This document shows positions 24,671-36,734 of a stretch of DNA of 64,000 nt, one piece after another (the stretch's first letter is position 1; every line of letters begins with the position of its first letter). The notes beneath the pieces were generated by a model, which saw only the letters and a list, made by a program, of their open reading frames with translations, did not search any database and was not told the origin of the DNA. The translations under genes and the position numbers were made by a program. Location of the stretch: the NCBI GenBank assembly GCA_944472135.2, contig OX235270.1, positions 140,941,632 through 141,005,631 of the forward strand. The letters are read 5' to 3'. Origin of the DNA: Trichobilharzia regenti (lineage: Eukaryota > Platyhelminthes > Trematoda > Strigeidida > Schistosomatidae).

Positions 24671-25003
24671 GTGGTGGGAGCAGGCTAGCCGAAAATGGTA
24701 GACAGCATTTTACGTCGATGGGTATGTCGTACATATTGGTGGCGAGATAATATGAACAAGACTGATTCAACAACAATCACATAAGACTTGGCATTGGCAG
24801 ATGTATTTAACATATAGATGATCTGACATTCAAGAAACAGTTACAAAGAGATGCAAGGTCAACTTTCTGTAGGAAACAAACAATCAGAAGACTGTGTTTG
24901 TCTGCTTGAATAAGCTGTAATAATGTACATGAAATATATATAAATACGTGTTGGTTTCCTTAATAAACGATCTGTTGCCTGCCTCTTGTCTTTTGTCGTT
25001 ACA
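24671..25003 (+). mobile_element. Gypsy-type LTR
   Basis: It starts TGTGGTGGGAGC right after the purine-rich ACGGGGGGACGAG and ends CGTTACA. It carries a TATATATAAATA-like box near 24937 and an AATAAA signal near 24962. A related solo copy ends at 43483, and the mirror copy is 56307-56639. No 5' LTR partner was found, as expected if the 5' half of the Gypsy element was replaced by BEL sequence. Confidence 0.7.
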
Positions 25004-27214
25004 GTATCAATTAAATTACATAAATTCGGCTTATGGTGAAATTACTTGGTTGCTGTCTTTTTGTCCTTATTTTGTGGGAAAAATTTGATAACCAGTGATT
25101 CAATGGGCCACATCAAGAAAAATACAGATATTGACTTCTCATTGACAAAAGCCCAAGAATGTGTTATAATAATGATTTATATTTCGTATAAACGGGTTAG
25201 TTTACTAGCGATGCGTGCCATTTTTACAGGCACGGTCGGTAATGTTATAAATTACAATCCTTAAGTATCATGAATTAGTACTTTCTCAAAAATTTAAATT
25301 GTTCAATTATTGTACAAGCAATCAGAACAGGTTCTTGTAAATCTTAAACTGTAAACAGTTTACTAAGGTCACCGTTAAAGTTGAGTGACAACCAAAACTT
25401 CGTTCCGTTTCCTGCTGATAGTTATGGTCAACCAGTAGTGAACAGCGTATATCTATCTGGGTGAGTGCTATGTCACCACGTGATTGAACGCTATTTCAGG
25501 AAGAGAAGAAAATTCTGAGCAGCGGCAAAATGGTATAAAATGCAATTATGAATAATACATTATTGAAAGCATACTTACTAGGTAAATACAAGAAGAAGAA
25601 GAAGCTATATAGTACTTGAAATGGTAGTATACCTTTGCAATGTCAAATGTTTACTATATACAAGACTGTCATGATAATTAATACACTAAGTCCTGCCAGC
25701 CGACCTTACCTTCAGTTCATACTATCTACATTGAACCCTAACTATAGTGTTCTGCTGAATCTTGCTCCACTACTCACAAAACATATACTTTTTACTCCTT
25801 AAGGTTTTAAATTCTTATAAAGTAATCTGTTCATTGGGATGCATGCACACATATATAATGTGTTCACAAAATGTACGAGGAGACCTATTGGAAGCACTCA
25901 TTAAGAAAGCTAGGGAGATGGAATATGAGGTACGAATATGTCTGGTACCAAGCAATATATTTGCGGCAACCATAATAATTATAGTCTCAGAGCCTAACAT
26001 TAAAAAAGGAGGGAAAGTGGCGCTAGCTGATCAGTAGATATGGTGGTGGTCACTAAGGTGAATCGCCCCATTCTGCAGGAACAGCAATATGCGATTTGAC
26101 GGCTCAAGAATTTTCTGATTTTTATGAGGGCTTAGATTTTTATCTTGAAAAAGATAATAATGAACGCCTAGATAGATCATGCTTTTGCCTTTAAACATAT
26201 ACCATTCGCTCAGCCTATTGTTGAGATGCAACCACGTGGGCTCTGCACAGATTTATGGGGCATCCTATAAATTAACTTGCTATCCATCGTCGGATTTTTG
26301 AATACCACTTCACAATGTCTCACCTCGTTTATTTTCTAATAAAATCTTTACTTGATCCTCATTATATTCCATTAAACCTAACATTTTATAGCTCTATATG
26401 AAATCGATTCGACTTATTCTATTCCTATTGTCTAAAGGGTACGGTTGTGCACCAAATGCACAAAAAGGTATGAAATAAAAAACGGCATGAGGATAAATGC
26501 ATCAAAACCAAAAGTGGACATCATCATAGTAAGACATATATGGGTAGCATTATACACTGCAAATGAACGTTGTCAGCCTGGGGAATTTCCTTTATAAATG
26601 CGTTTATGATACTTGCACTTACCTATTTCATTACACTTTATTAATTCACCTTAGCACTTTTACTTTTCTAAAACAGCTTTCAATCCCTTGTGAACGTTGT
26701 ACTTATCTCAATATTGGTTGGTTATCGTATGCCTGCAATCACGGGATGAAAACGAAACGATGTCAATTTTGCCACTCAACCTGGAGGACAACTGTACAAT
26801 TCAATAACTATACGGCCTGGTTCAGACAATGAGTATATATATATATATATATATCAAATATTTAACTGTTGAAACATTATTAACTTGTAGATAATCTACG
26901 ATTTGATATTATATCATACTTGATCGTGCCTGTAAAAATGGCATGCATTCTCATGTAAATTTAAATGTTTATGTGAAAATACACACCATTAGTATTATTA
27001 CCAACCATATTGATCTAAGCATGAAAACTATGATGTTTCGATGAAGATAAAGCTTTGATCGAAAATTGATATTACTGTGTTTTTATTCAAAGCAGCCAGA
27101 CTTTGGGAAGCAACAAACATGAACAGAGAGCAAGTTTTAGCTTTATTAATGACCTAGCTAGTTAACACAAAGTAGAGTATAGTAGTGCGCAAATGACATA
27201 GTCTCCGTGATCAA
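25004..27214. other. Unannotated AT-rich arm sequence with a terminal-inverted-repeat-like pair
   Basis: No coding region is supported. About 25180-25236 and 26922-26990 are inverted copies of each other with moderate similarity. They share the core GTGCCTGTAAAAATGGCA, in opposite orientations. 1.7 kb lies between them, including a TA microsatellite at 26833-26854. They could be termini of a non-autonomous DNA transposon or two copies of one small repeat. Confidence 0.45.
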
Positions 27215-27990
27215 GTATTGCAAGCCATACCTCTTTGCAGATGATCTCAAGATAGCATATCATCATGGGTACGATGATATGAGCGTCAAAAGCAAGATCC
27301 AACATGACATAAACAATCTAGGCGATTGGAGCGAAAAGTGGCAACTGGCTTTCAACCCAGACAAGTGCAGTATAGCCCACCTTTGACGTTGGAAACCGAG
27401 AATGTGCCTATATATGTACGGTGAGCTCCTCTCAAAACTGAACACAGTCACAGATCTCGGGATAACATACTCAGACTTATCCTTTTCCGATCATGCAAAT
27501 AAGGCGGTATCCGACTGTAAACGACTTACTGGCTTTGTACTGCGTAACCTTTACACCAAGAAAGGAAGATTATATATATATGACATGTATCCGACCCAAA
27601 CTTGAATATTGTGCTCTCCTATTTAGTAACTTAAGGTCTGCAGACCAAAAAGGACCGAAAGTGTCGAGATATTCCTCACTAAACGCATGATAGGATTTGA
27701 CCAACAAGTGGAATATGTTGACAGGTGTATACGTCTGAAATTAGAACTTCTGTGGTTAAGGTGAGTCAAGTGCAGCTTATTTCTGCTCTTCAAAGTCGTT
27801 AGGAAACATTGTTATAGTAACTCATCCATAACTTGGGAAAATATCAAATTATATCAGCTGCGAAACCACGATTACCTTGTCAAGGTGGCTACCCACAGAA
27901 AAGCCACTTGGCTAAACTTTTTCACCATTAAATATCACACTCTTTGGAACCAACTACCATCTGAAATTAGATGTCTCTATTAATCCTCTT
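27215..27990 (+). pseudogene. CR1-type RT palm to C-terminus fragment
   Basis: The frame begins with PYLFADDLKIAY near 27230-27260 (the RT catalytic motif), then WQLAFNPDKCSIAHL near 27340 and VTDLGITYSDLSFSDH near 27450. It continues through frame changes to a C-terminal HTLWNQLPSEIR near 27940-27975. It is truncated at both ends and carries stops. The TA repeat near 27573 differs by 2 bp between the arms, which puts the downstream part in a different frame in each arm. Confidence 0.75.
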
Positions 27991-28049
27991 AGCATGTATC
28001 TCAGCGGAGATATAACGTATGTTTGAAAGTATCCACTTAATCAGTCGAT

Positions 28050-28650
28050 ATTACTTGATCCAGTCTAGTCTTTCACTATCATATATGAGTAGTCGAAATT
28101 CAGTCACATCTTACTTGACAATGGTTTAACCACTTTCGTTGAATGGCCTGGCAGAGGTGTCCTGGGTGGGTGAAAGCCTCACAGAGCTCACCAGTCAGTA
28201 TACGATAAGCTAAATTAAAGTCTTCTTCTTCCTATGGCATAATAAAGAGAAGAGGTTTGAGCTTACCATACTCTTTTCATATGTAAAGTGTTAGAGTCCC
28301 CAAAATAGAGAAAACCTGTCAGTAGTATTGTTTCTCAGATTTTTGCCTTCTCCTGGGACTATGTGTTAGCAGTCTGTGGGCAGTATTCAAGATGCTGTAT
28401 AAAATTCCCATTAGCCTACATAAACATTTTCGGGAAGCTCACCTTCCAGGATTATTATTATTCATCTCCCGAATCTTAATATCATCCACAAAAAGTAAAG
28501 GAGATGAGTTTATAATTTAAGGCAACTGGGTGATGTTTATGCACATACTTATAGTATGTGTAACAAGAGGCCAAGAGTGAAACCATTTAGGATGGAACTG
28601 GAGATATGCTTACACCCAAAAATGCTCCGTCTTTCGGCTTCATCCAGTGG
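28050..28650 (-). pseudogene. CR1-type RT fragment, reverse strand (weak)
   Basis: The minus strand shows LLFVDDIKIREM near 28465-28500, an RT palm with ADD changed to VDD. A possible C-terminal region runs towards 28050. Both flanks are decayed. I regard it as an old fragment. Confidence 0.5.
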
Positions 28651-29439
28651 ATTGTTTTCAGATATTGGCGATGGTAAACCATGAATGACACTTCACTGGT
28701 GACAGCAACCGTGAACAACACTCATCACTGCTTGTTTCCTATAGTCGATTTCATCACATTCTGTTTGAACCGCCATGTTGTCACCTATGCTAGAATACTG
28801 CCTTGCTTACTGCCTTCAACCCGAGAGAGACAGCAATAAACTTATTGGCCTGTCACAACGCTGAAGAAGCCTCCCTATAAAAGTTCATAAATCCATTTTC
28901 TGAACTCGAATAACTGCTATTCATCCACGATATGAATGCAAGAAGAAAACTTGTCCGGAATAATTACCTCAAAATTTCCACTCAGTCTCCAGAATCAAAA
29001 GATTAAACAATAAATGACATGCGAAAACCTCAACAGCATAAAACAATGACACTTATATCACAAGTAACTTCCAAGCATTTATTTCTCTCAAATAATCAAG
29101 ATCTGAATTATTCTTGTATAACACATTGTCAGGACCATTACAAAGCATAAAATATTCTCACCACCAAGTCACGAGTGTTTCCAATGGTTATGCGTTTCAG
29201 ATACATTGTTTTAGGCAAAACGCATATAACAATGGAAATAATAATAATAATTTTGCAGTCCACGCGATCTTTCAGGTCTTTGAAAAGACACCTGAAACAG
29301 TTCAACATAACTTTTTCCTACCCAAAATAAGTCAGGCGTGTGTGGGTGTCACAGTTTGAGGACTAATTAGATGAAAGGAAATCCTCACTAAGGTCACTTG
29401 TGTCCGATAATCCTGGCTCAGTTAGTCATCAGGAGTGTT
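28651..29439. other. Unannotated sequence
   Basis: No gene or element is recognised here. An AATAAT microsatellite lies near 29236-29252. Confidence 0.4.
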
Positions 29440-30340
29440 GCAGGGCTTTATTCTAGTACCATGCTGTCTAAGCTGCCTGACTTTTCTTTACGCTGACGAC
29501 ATAAAGATTCGGAGAGAAATAAGGTGGTCGGAAGACTGAGATGGGCAGCAGTTAGACTAAAATATCTTTGAAGACTGGGTAGTGGCCAGTGGTATGACTT
29601 TCAACCTGAAAGAGTGCGGAAGGTAAGTTACACCCGGTGCAACAGAAGCTTGTCCTGCAAAAAGTCAGGGAGTGACTTAGGTCTAGTTCTAACAGAAAAA
29701 ATCGACAGAAGCGTGAAGAACCCGGGTGGTGTCGCGAGGGCGTATGCGACCATACATTTTACACATAGATAGCTAGGTGTACTCACTACTGAGCTCTTTG
29801 TAAGGTTTTGGAAGATACACGTAAGACTACCTTTTGAAGTGCAAAAAATCATTACTCCCCAGTGCCTAGAAGATGTGTGAAGCTTTGAGAAAGAGTCCAA
29901 AGACGGGCGTTATAGATCTCCGGAATGAACCATATGATGAGCGGCTACAGAAACTAGATGTATTCACACTTAGCTCCGATCTGTTTATCGAGTACTTGAT
30001 TCTTGCCTATAAGATAAAACAAATAACCAGGATAACTCAAACAAAGGTATTCTGTCATCAAATACGTATGAGCTCCTTCGTAGGAGTCCACGTAGGATAG
30101 CTCATCACAAGGTAAAGAATCAAGGGCTCTCCCCCTTTTCTTTTCACTGAGCGTTTGCCACCCCTGGAACCCCTTAGCTGCAGATGTGGCTACTGCACCG
30201 CCCACGGCAGACTTTAAGCGAAGGCTGTACAACAATGAAGCCACACAAAGATGGTGTCTAAATGGCCTTTTATGTCTTCATATTCTCCATTGTCTTACTC
30301 TCCTGACAATTCTAACGATGTCGTCCCCTACACCGTCATT
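29440..30340 (+). pseudogene. CR1-type RT palm and C-terminal fragment
   Basis: The forward frames show FLYADDIKIRREIRW near 29482-29525, GMTFNLKECG near 29590, GVARAYATI near 29730, and a C-terminal region with LADVATAPTADFKRRLYNNE near 30175-30240. Several stops interrupt it. It ends just before a TA microsatellite at about 30346-30390, which may be its tail. Confidence 0.75.
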
Positions 30341-30345
30341 ATTAT

Positions 30346-30390
30346 TACTCATATATATTTACCATATATATATATATATATATATATATC
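30346..30390. repeat. TA microsatellite
   Basis: An ATATAT tract. The mirror tract at about 50865-50935 is 42 bp longer, the largest length difference between the arms. Confidence 0.9.
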
Positions 30391-30889
30391 AACCTCCAAC
30401 TTCATTAGTTATCTGCTTTTACGCTACGGACGTTACAATCTCTCTCCATAACGTGGATATATATTTCCGATTTCCGGAATATTGTATTGGATATTATACC
30501 AGTCCTCAACTATAACCTATACTGGCTGCTACCCTAGCTTCCAATTACGCAGATATATCTCCGCCAATTATCAAGTTTGGATCCACTCTTTCTCAGGGCT
30601 CATTCTCCTTATTGTAACTTTAGAACAACGTCACACAAAAGGAAACTATAGAGAAGTTCATTATTTTGTGGTTTACATATCAGGATCAATTTTCAGGACA
30701 TTTGGTTTCTATATAGTATATACTTTACGGTTTAATACTTTTGTCAGTTTATTGTTTATTTATAAGCAATAAAATTCCATACCGTGTCCATAGTAGTACT
30801 TAATCTGTATATCCACTCGATATACTATTTGTCCATATACCTGTTTTCGATTTAGCTCAGCTTCAACTTTAAACCATACTGATCAGTGT
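30391..30889. other. Unannotated sequence
   Basis: No recognisable gene. It may be 5' untranslated sequence of the following CR1 element. Confidence 0.3.
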
Positions 30890-33005
30890 TCAGCGATCGC
30901 ACAACGTAATAAACGAGTACTTTCCATACGTAAGAATAGTTTAGACCACTCAGCTAAGAAGATACGTACATCACTGCGCCTTACAGGTAGCCTCAACAAT
31001 GTACCCGAAGTCATTGTGCCCGATTTGTTATCAGAGGTATATGCAACTGCTGAACAAAATAAGTTGTACCTTATTTCTCTAGGAAACTCTGTGAACGAAT
31101 TAAATGAGAATACAAACTTCTTTGTAACCCAACTCATGATACTAATCCGGAAAGTCTGCTGAAGTCTGAGCGTATGTTAGACTTTATAGTCAATGAAGTG
31201 ACTAAACGAATCATGTCCTTGTACAACGTTCTCGCTTACAATCTGCCTGATCAGACGCCTCTGGACAAAACCAAAGTGACATTCCCCAAGCGTGTGGCAT
31301 GCCATCAACGAACTGCCACCTAATCAGACTCAGGAAAAAATCAGAAAGGTATACCTGCCCTGTGCTGTTTAAATTCAGTGGTCCTAACGGTGTTAGGAAA
31401 TTCCAGCCGCCTAACAAGCTGATTAGTTCATCTACACACCTTGGTAACGTTAAACTTGCTCATGACCTAACGCCATGTCAAAGACATAGCCGTGCAAGTG
31501 TATCAAGTGTCGCAAACACATACGTAACTGCAGAATGTCCTACAAAAGACTCTCTCGCCTTACATTTAAGTGAACCTAATGCTACAGACATGCAGGAAAA
31601 TGAAATACCCTTAAATAATAAAGCTTCACCTAGTAAACTCTACAGTGAAGCAACTATGGTCATAGACTTAGATGCATCTTTAGAGTTATGCCCGCTAGAC
31701 ACATCACCATCAGCTGCTGATACCACTACCAATGTTACGCAAAAGGCTAAGCTCGAGCATGTAGCATTAAATATAATCTCCCCGAGTAGTACTCAGACTA
31801 GTGAGCATACAACACGAAGTAAAAATAACCCTGTCATCCAGAACACCTGTACTCAAACCCGTCACTGATAGGTTTCTCATCAGGAAACCAGATAACACTA
31901 ACTTAAGCAACTCCAATCATACCACTAACGCAAGGAAGCAGAATAAGTCTTCATACCGCCATAAATATAACATAAATAAAAAGAGAGGTAACCCGCCGAT
32001 TCAACCAACATCAAACAAATCTTCGTCCGATAGACACAACAGATGCTATATGTCTGGGCACCCTAAAAATAAGTCGAAGCCCGACGGGCAGGCATACACC
32101 TACCCCAACACATTTCTCCAATCTATTGCTAATAAAGACAAAAGTTTGATCCAGGGACCTCTACAACAAGGAACAAGTGGGTTAGGCTTGTTTCCTAAAG
32201 GTGGCCTTTCGACTCGCCACATCCCTGAAAACCACCGGATACAGACTGCCCAAGATCATCGATCGACTAATATCTACAAAAATAACTTAAACACACAAAA
32301 TATTGGTCATAACTGCGATGCACGTAACTATGCTCCAGCATACTATCCACAAGAAATACCTACCTTCTCTTCATCTAATGTAAATTTTCTCAGCCAACAC
32401 GAAATTGCAGCCCCAATATTGATGCAAATAGCACACATACTGTCAAGTCACTTATTACCGGAGGCGAGGGCGATGCATTGGAGCCACGGTATTATGAACA
32501 CCTCACACCCGCCAGGGTAACCAACGATAACACATCTCTGTGTTGATACTGGTGTAGCGAACTTTTCCAGCACTGCCAGTAAGTTTCCACCATCTGTGTT
32601 AGCACCCATCAAACAATCTGCTCTAGACGCTATAAACCTTGAAGAGAACTGTTTTAAAGATAAATGCGATTTCACCGTCACCCCTAACCCTCTCTCTCAT
32701 TCTGTCTCATCAATGCTCGCTCCTTACTCAATAAAATGTTTGACTTCACGACATTATCCTTAATTTGCAACCCGTCTCTCATAATGATTACTGAGACATG
32801 GTGCACTCCTCGGATTTGCGATAAAGATATTTCTATTGATAACTGTTGTGTATTCAGAGGTGACAGAAACCGTGGCAGAGGAGGAGGATGTGCTATGTAT
32901 ATCAGATCTGGTATTAAGGCCACACAGTGCTTCTACCCAGAGCTCATCACAGATAACGATTCAGTCTGGGCTATTCTAAGGCTGTCTCACCCCAATTCCT
33001 ATCTT
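30890..33005 (+). pseudogene. CR1-type element 5' half: ORF1 and start of endonuclease
   Basis: Frames at about 31130-31310, 31299-31868 and 31801-32520 form a broken ORF1. It is rich in serine, threonine, asparagine and charged residues (for example ARKQNKSSYRHKYNINKKRG near 31925-31990), as expected for the RNA-binding first protein. After 32680 the second ORF starts: MFDFTTLSLICNPSLIMITETW at 32736 and RGRGGGCAMYIRSGIKA near 32870-32920. These are the N-terminal motifs of the CR1 apurinic-type endonuclease. The element is cut at 33005 by an RTE piece, so the RT is missing. Confidence 0.75.
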
Positions 33006-33290
33006 GCAACTTGCACCCATCCTTACTTTTGCTTTCATCGAAAGAAGACACATTGGCTGACTGGCTTACTGAAGGCTTCCACCAGCCTGCGTCATTTCAC
33101 TCCCCAGATTCCAGCGAAAGGCTATTGTTTATATTTTTAGAATTTTTAATATATTTGCTCATTGAAGTTTCTGTAGCGATTTGGCTGTTTTACGGGGGTG
33201 GAGTTGCTAGCACCACGCCCCAACCCTCCCTCTTTATCCGGGCTTGGGACCAGCTAGTAATGTAGGCGAGGTTGGGTACCCCTATACACC
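33006..33290 (-). pseudogene. RTE 5' end fragment
   Basis: The minus strand corresponds closely to the 5' leader and first residues of the RTE at about 20935-20650, including the AGGGAGGGTTGGGGCGTGGT block (33215-33234 on the other strand). It stops just before the endonuclease core. Confidence 0.8.
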
Positions 33291-33294
33291 AAAC

Positions 33295-34540
33295 GAAACC
33301 TGATCCGTTCACTTAGCTACAGAGTCCACAGAATTTGTACCCCGGACACCATATAAGATGAACTGGACAATCTCAAGAGAATCCTCGTCGAGAATTGTTG
33401 CCCAGAACGATTTATTGCAAAATCTATGAATCCTAGGCCACAAAAGCCGCCCATGCATAGCATCCCGAAGAAACCGCTCTACATGAACCCTCAATTCAGT
33501 GGAGATATATCTGCGCTAACACTGAAAAATTGACTGTCACGTTCATTTAAGAAGAAGTTCTTCGCAGCTGAGCTACGACCAACTTTCTCCACAAAACCTA
33601 TGATTCATGTGGACGTGAAGGATAAGCTACGACTGTTGGCCTCATCAATGTGTATTTATCAATTAACCTGCTCGTGTGGAACCAGGTATGTTGGCCGTTC
33701 CCAGCGTTCGCTTTCCAAGCGTATCACAGAACACTTACCAACATGGTTTTACAAAGGAGAAAAACGATGTCCCCACAGCTCCATCTTAGAACATCTGATA
33801 GAATCCGGACACCAAGCTGCACCCCAAACAAACTTCAAAGTAGTCTACAGAGTAAGAAGTAGTCTTCCAAAAGGTGTACGAATCAGATTTCTTCAAACTG
33901 CAGAAGCAATGGCGATTCACTTGCTAAACCCTGAACTCTGTATACAGAAGAAGTTTGTCCAATCACTAAACTTGCAATGGACTCAATCTATCTCATTACC
34001 CGACAAGTAAATTCTACCTAATCTTTTTTCCTGTCTCTTCATTAGTACTATTTTGTCTTCTCAATTGTAATATTTTACATTTTCAACTTTCTTGTTCTCT
34101 ACCCCCACCCGATTTAATTTCTACACCTCACTACCACTGTTACTGACTTGATCAACTCTCAATTTCTAGTCATTTATATTACGTCATCCAACTTAATTGC
34201 TCAATTTCAGTTCTAATTTAAATGGCATTATTATCTATCACACTTCTACTTAGTCTCTACCTGTAATTACCTCTGTTGCTACCCTGACCTAAGTCGAAAC
34301 ATTTTAGTCAATTATATTACGTCATCTAACTTACTAACTCAATCTTACTTTAGTTGCTGTCTGATTAACCTTGTTTCTATATTAGATCATTCTTTTATTG
34401 CCTGATCAATTATCTAAACTTGACAAACCTCATGTATACAGACATACAAATAATTGTATATAAATGCGATTGTACAGTTATGTGAATGAATTCGTCGAAA
34501 AGAGTCTCATCGTTGAACGTCTTCTCTTTTTCATAAAACT
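33295..34540 (+). pseudogene. Penelope-like element 3' half: RT C-terminus and GIY-YIG endonuclease
   Basis: Damaged RT C-terminal sequence lies at 33300-33560 (VENCCPERFIAKSM near 33385). It is followed by an open 136-residue frame at 33600-34010 with a GIY-YIG-type nuclease: MCIYQLTCSCGTRYVGRSQ at residues 17-35 and KRITEHLPTW near 40-49. This combination is diagnostic of Penelope-like elements, where the nuclease nicks the target for reverse transcription. The nuclease frame itself is intact, but the element lacks its 5' part. About 0.5 kb of AT-rich 3' sequence follows, ending in the GTCGAAAAGAGTCTCATCG block shared with the tail at 39805. Confidence 0.8.
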
Positions 34541-34574
34541 AATATGTACAAATCTGGAAAAAAACAATGTTTTG

Positions 34575-35102
34575 CACGTCTGAACAACAAAATTCGGATC
34601 TACAATACAAACGTCAAGTCAGTCACTTCTTCTATACGGATCAGAAAGCCGGCGGGCGGGTCACAAAGAATATTTCCAACAACCTGTTTCAGACCAGACC
34701 TTTATCAACAACTGTCTTCGCTGGCTCTATACCGAAGATCAGATGGCCGGGCCGGACGGGCCCGAAAGAATCACCAACAAGGAACTGTGATAACAAACAA
34801 AACAAGAACCAATCGCCAACCAACAAATATGCAGGACAAAATGGATTGAGATGGATTGAACACTCGCTGAGGAGGCCGTTGGGTGACATCGCGCGCGAGT
34901 CAGGCCATCGCTCGAGTGGAACCAAGCCGGAAGGGAAGTGGTGAATGGGACGTCCAAGGGTGACATGGAGGAGATCGTGTGAAGAGGAGTTGAAACAGAA
35001 TGGACTAACATGGATGCAGGTGAAAAGTACAGCAGAAGACTGAAGGAAGTGGAGACGTGAAATCAAAGCCCTATGTTCCACTAGGAACCCAAGGGAACAA
35101 TA
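34575..35102 (+). pseudogene. RTE 3' end fragment
   Basis: The forward frames match the C-terminal part of the RTE family: LNNKIRIYNTNVKSVTSSI near 34580, RWIEHSLRRPLGDIA near 34850, then an ending near 35090 equivalent to CSTRNPREQ. It has frameshifts and ends in an AATAATATTAAT tail. Confidence 0.85.
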
Positions 35103-35179
35103 ATATTAATGTTTACAGCGCTCAAAAATCTACGAGTCAATCTGGTGAAGACAATGCGAAAAGAATTACTATTAGCTAG

Positions 35180-35767
35180 GTTTTCGAAGAACATATCAAA
35201 CCTGGAGAATTTAAAACCTGGGTTGAAGTTGAAGAAGCTTTGAAGCTTTTCGAGAAGGTGAGTATACCATCAGTATATCCAATATCAGTCAACAAACACC
35301 CGATATGTCGTGAGAGAATCTAAATTAAACAAGGATGGAACACACGTGAGATATGGACATCTGGTGTTTGTATGTACTTTTGGAAACAAAAAGAAATCTG
35401 GAAGCAACCAGAAACCTGCAAAGAGTAAGTCTTAGATATTTTTATTAATGCCTTATTGTACTAGATCCAAATACATGAACTAGAATTGTTTGTAATAAAA
35501 CCAACGTTATCAGCTATTCAGTATGTTGCAAAGCGATTTAAAAAGCGGATAACGTACGGTGATCTGGTGAGTGTACGAATTTTTGTAAACAGAGGTTTCA
35601 CGTTAATTAGCAAACATAACGATTCGGACTATGGTCTTCAATCGGTGGCTTTTACGAAGCTAAAACAGGCTGTGAAGCTGATTATTATTCGGGGTGAAAT
35701 CATTGGCTCGATACAAATTGACGGATCAGTCCAAATAATCAAATTCTTACTTTACGGATGTTCCTAA
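35180..35767 (+). CDS. Candidate host-type gene piece in three exons (FAR1/ZSWIM/MULE-like, tentative)
   Basis: A frame from an acceptor (TATTAGCTAG ending 35179) reads EHIKPGEFKTWVEVEEALK to 35257, where GAGAAG meets GTGAGT. A 31-nt intron (35258-35288, ending ATATCAG) keeps phase 0. The second exon (35289-35424) has STNTRYVVRESK and a basic KKKSGSNQKPAKSK end, then a GTAAGT donor. A 59-nt intron leads to the third exon (35484-35767) with VIKPTLSAIQYVAKRF. The basic segment and general layout recall the N-terminal FAR1-type region of ZSWIM and MULE-related proteins, from memory only. The C-terminal exon ends early at a stop, so it may be a pseudogene. The first exon starts inside the left arm. 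The right arm carries only its first 13 bp. Confidence 0.4.
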
Positions 35768-36734
35768 TTTCTCGATGGATTTAATTACGGGTATCCATGA
35801 TTTTTAAGAAAGCTTTAAATAAATTTTCCTTGAACTAGTGGTCTTCTTTTTTCTGGGCGAAACATTTGTTGACATGCTCGTAAAATCTCAGCGAGATTGA
35901 AATGAGTAATTCCAACGTCTCGTTCAGCAATCTGGTCCGAACTTCTTCAGGAAAATTATCGAAATTAACATAACAGAGGTTTACATATAAAAGGAACATT
36001 TCTTGTTTTTAAAACTTTGTCCGATCATGATTCATAAAACAAGTATCAACAAGTATAATAAACAAAATTGTATGAGCTGTCATCAAAATTTGATCTCGGA
36101 CTTGGTCTACCTTTGTTAAACACTTTAAGCAGAGGGTGCATGCATGTGTGGGTAAACAGTTGTAAAGCATTTCTTAACGTCTCCATCTTAACGTCTCTCG
36201 GATTAATATCGCGCGTTTGACTGTTATAACCCCATGGATATAGTTTTTTCCTCATGGTACATTACAACATCTAGAAATTATAAGGACACTATCTGCGGTA
36301 AATTTCTTTTTTCTTTTTAAGTGACTTCGAATAGTGAGTCATTTAAGGTGATAGGATAGACACCTCTAAACACTTTCGCAGAGATGAAGATATGTTTACT
36401 TTTTCGACTAGGAGACGGTCTTTTTACCGAGAAAGTTCTCAGGATGTTCACTTTTACTTTGTAATTCAAAGATAACGTTAAGTTGCTCACTAAGCTACTA
36501 GCTACAGGAGATTACCTTCAGTGGAAACTATTTTAGGGTAGCTATGTAGCTTTAGGTAATGCGTCATGGGAGTAAGTAGGGTATGTTGACTGTGCCTAAA
36601 TACATCAAAAGTTGTATAACTAGTCAAATCGTAGTTCTTACATAATAGTTAGTCTTGTAAATAATGAATGTACCGTACAAGCGTTTACTTTTATTTGCAT
36701 ACCTAACTCATAAACAATATACCTGCATGATGTA
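35768..36734. other. Unannotated AT-rich spacer sequence
   Basis: No gene or known repeat is recognised. Confidence 0.4.

Larger units (their letters stand above)
21251..25003 (+). mobile_element. Chimeric LTR element: BEL/Pao Gag-PR-partial RT joined to Gypsy integrase and LTR
   Basis: The 5' part (21251-23611) is BEL/Pao. It follows the BEL copy at 10400-12560 up to a sharp break at 23611/23612, just inside the RT and before its catalytic motif. From 23612 on, the sequence is a Gypsy-type integrase followed by a Gypsy-type LTR. The element therefore lacks the RT palm and RNase H. The part from 21437 onwards is duplicated in mirror image at 56307-59873, including the junction, so the chimera predates the inverted duplication. 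Confidence 0.8.
21437..35192. repeat. Left arm of giant inverted repeat
   Basis: This arm is the reverse complement of 46062-59873. The coordinate sum is 81254 in the inner part, 81296 after a TA-repeat length change, 81298 after a 2-bp change and 81310 after a 12-bp change. All other arm features mirror across at these sums. Translated frames inside about 27.7-35.2 kb are identical between arms. Substitutions are seen mainly between 21.4 and 26 kb. Confidence 0.97.
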
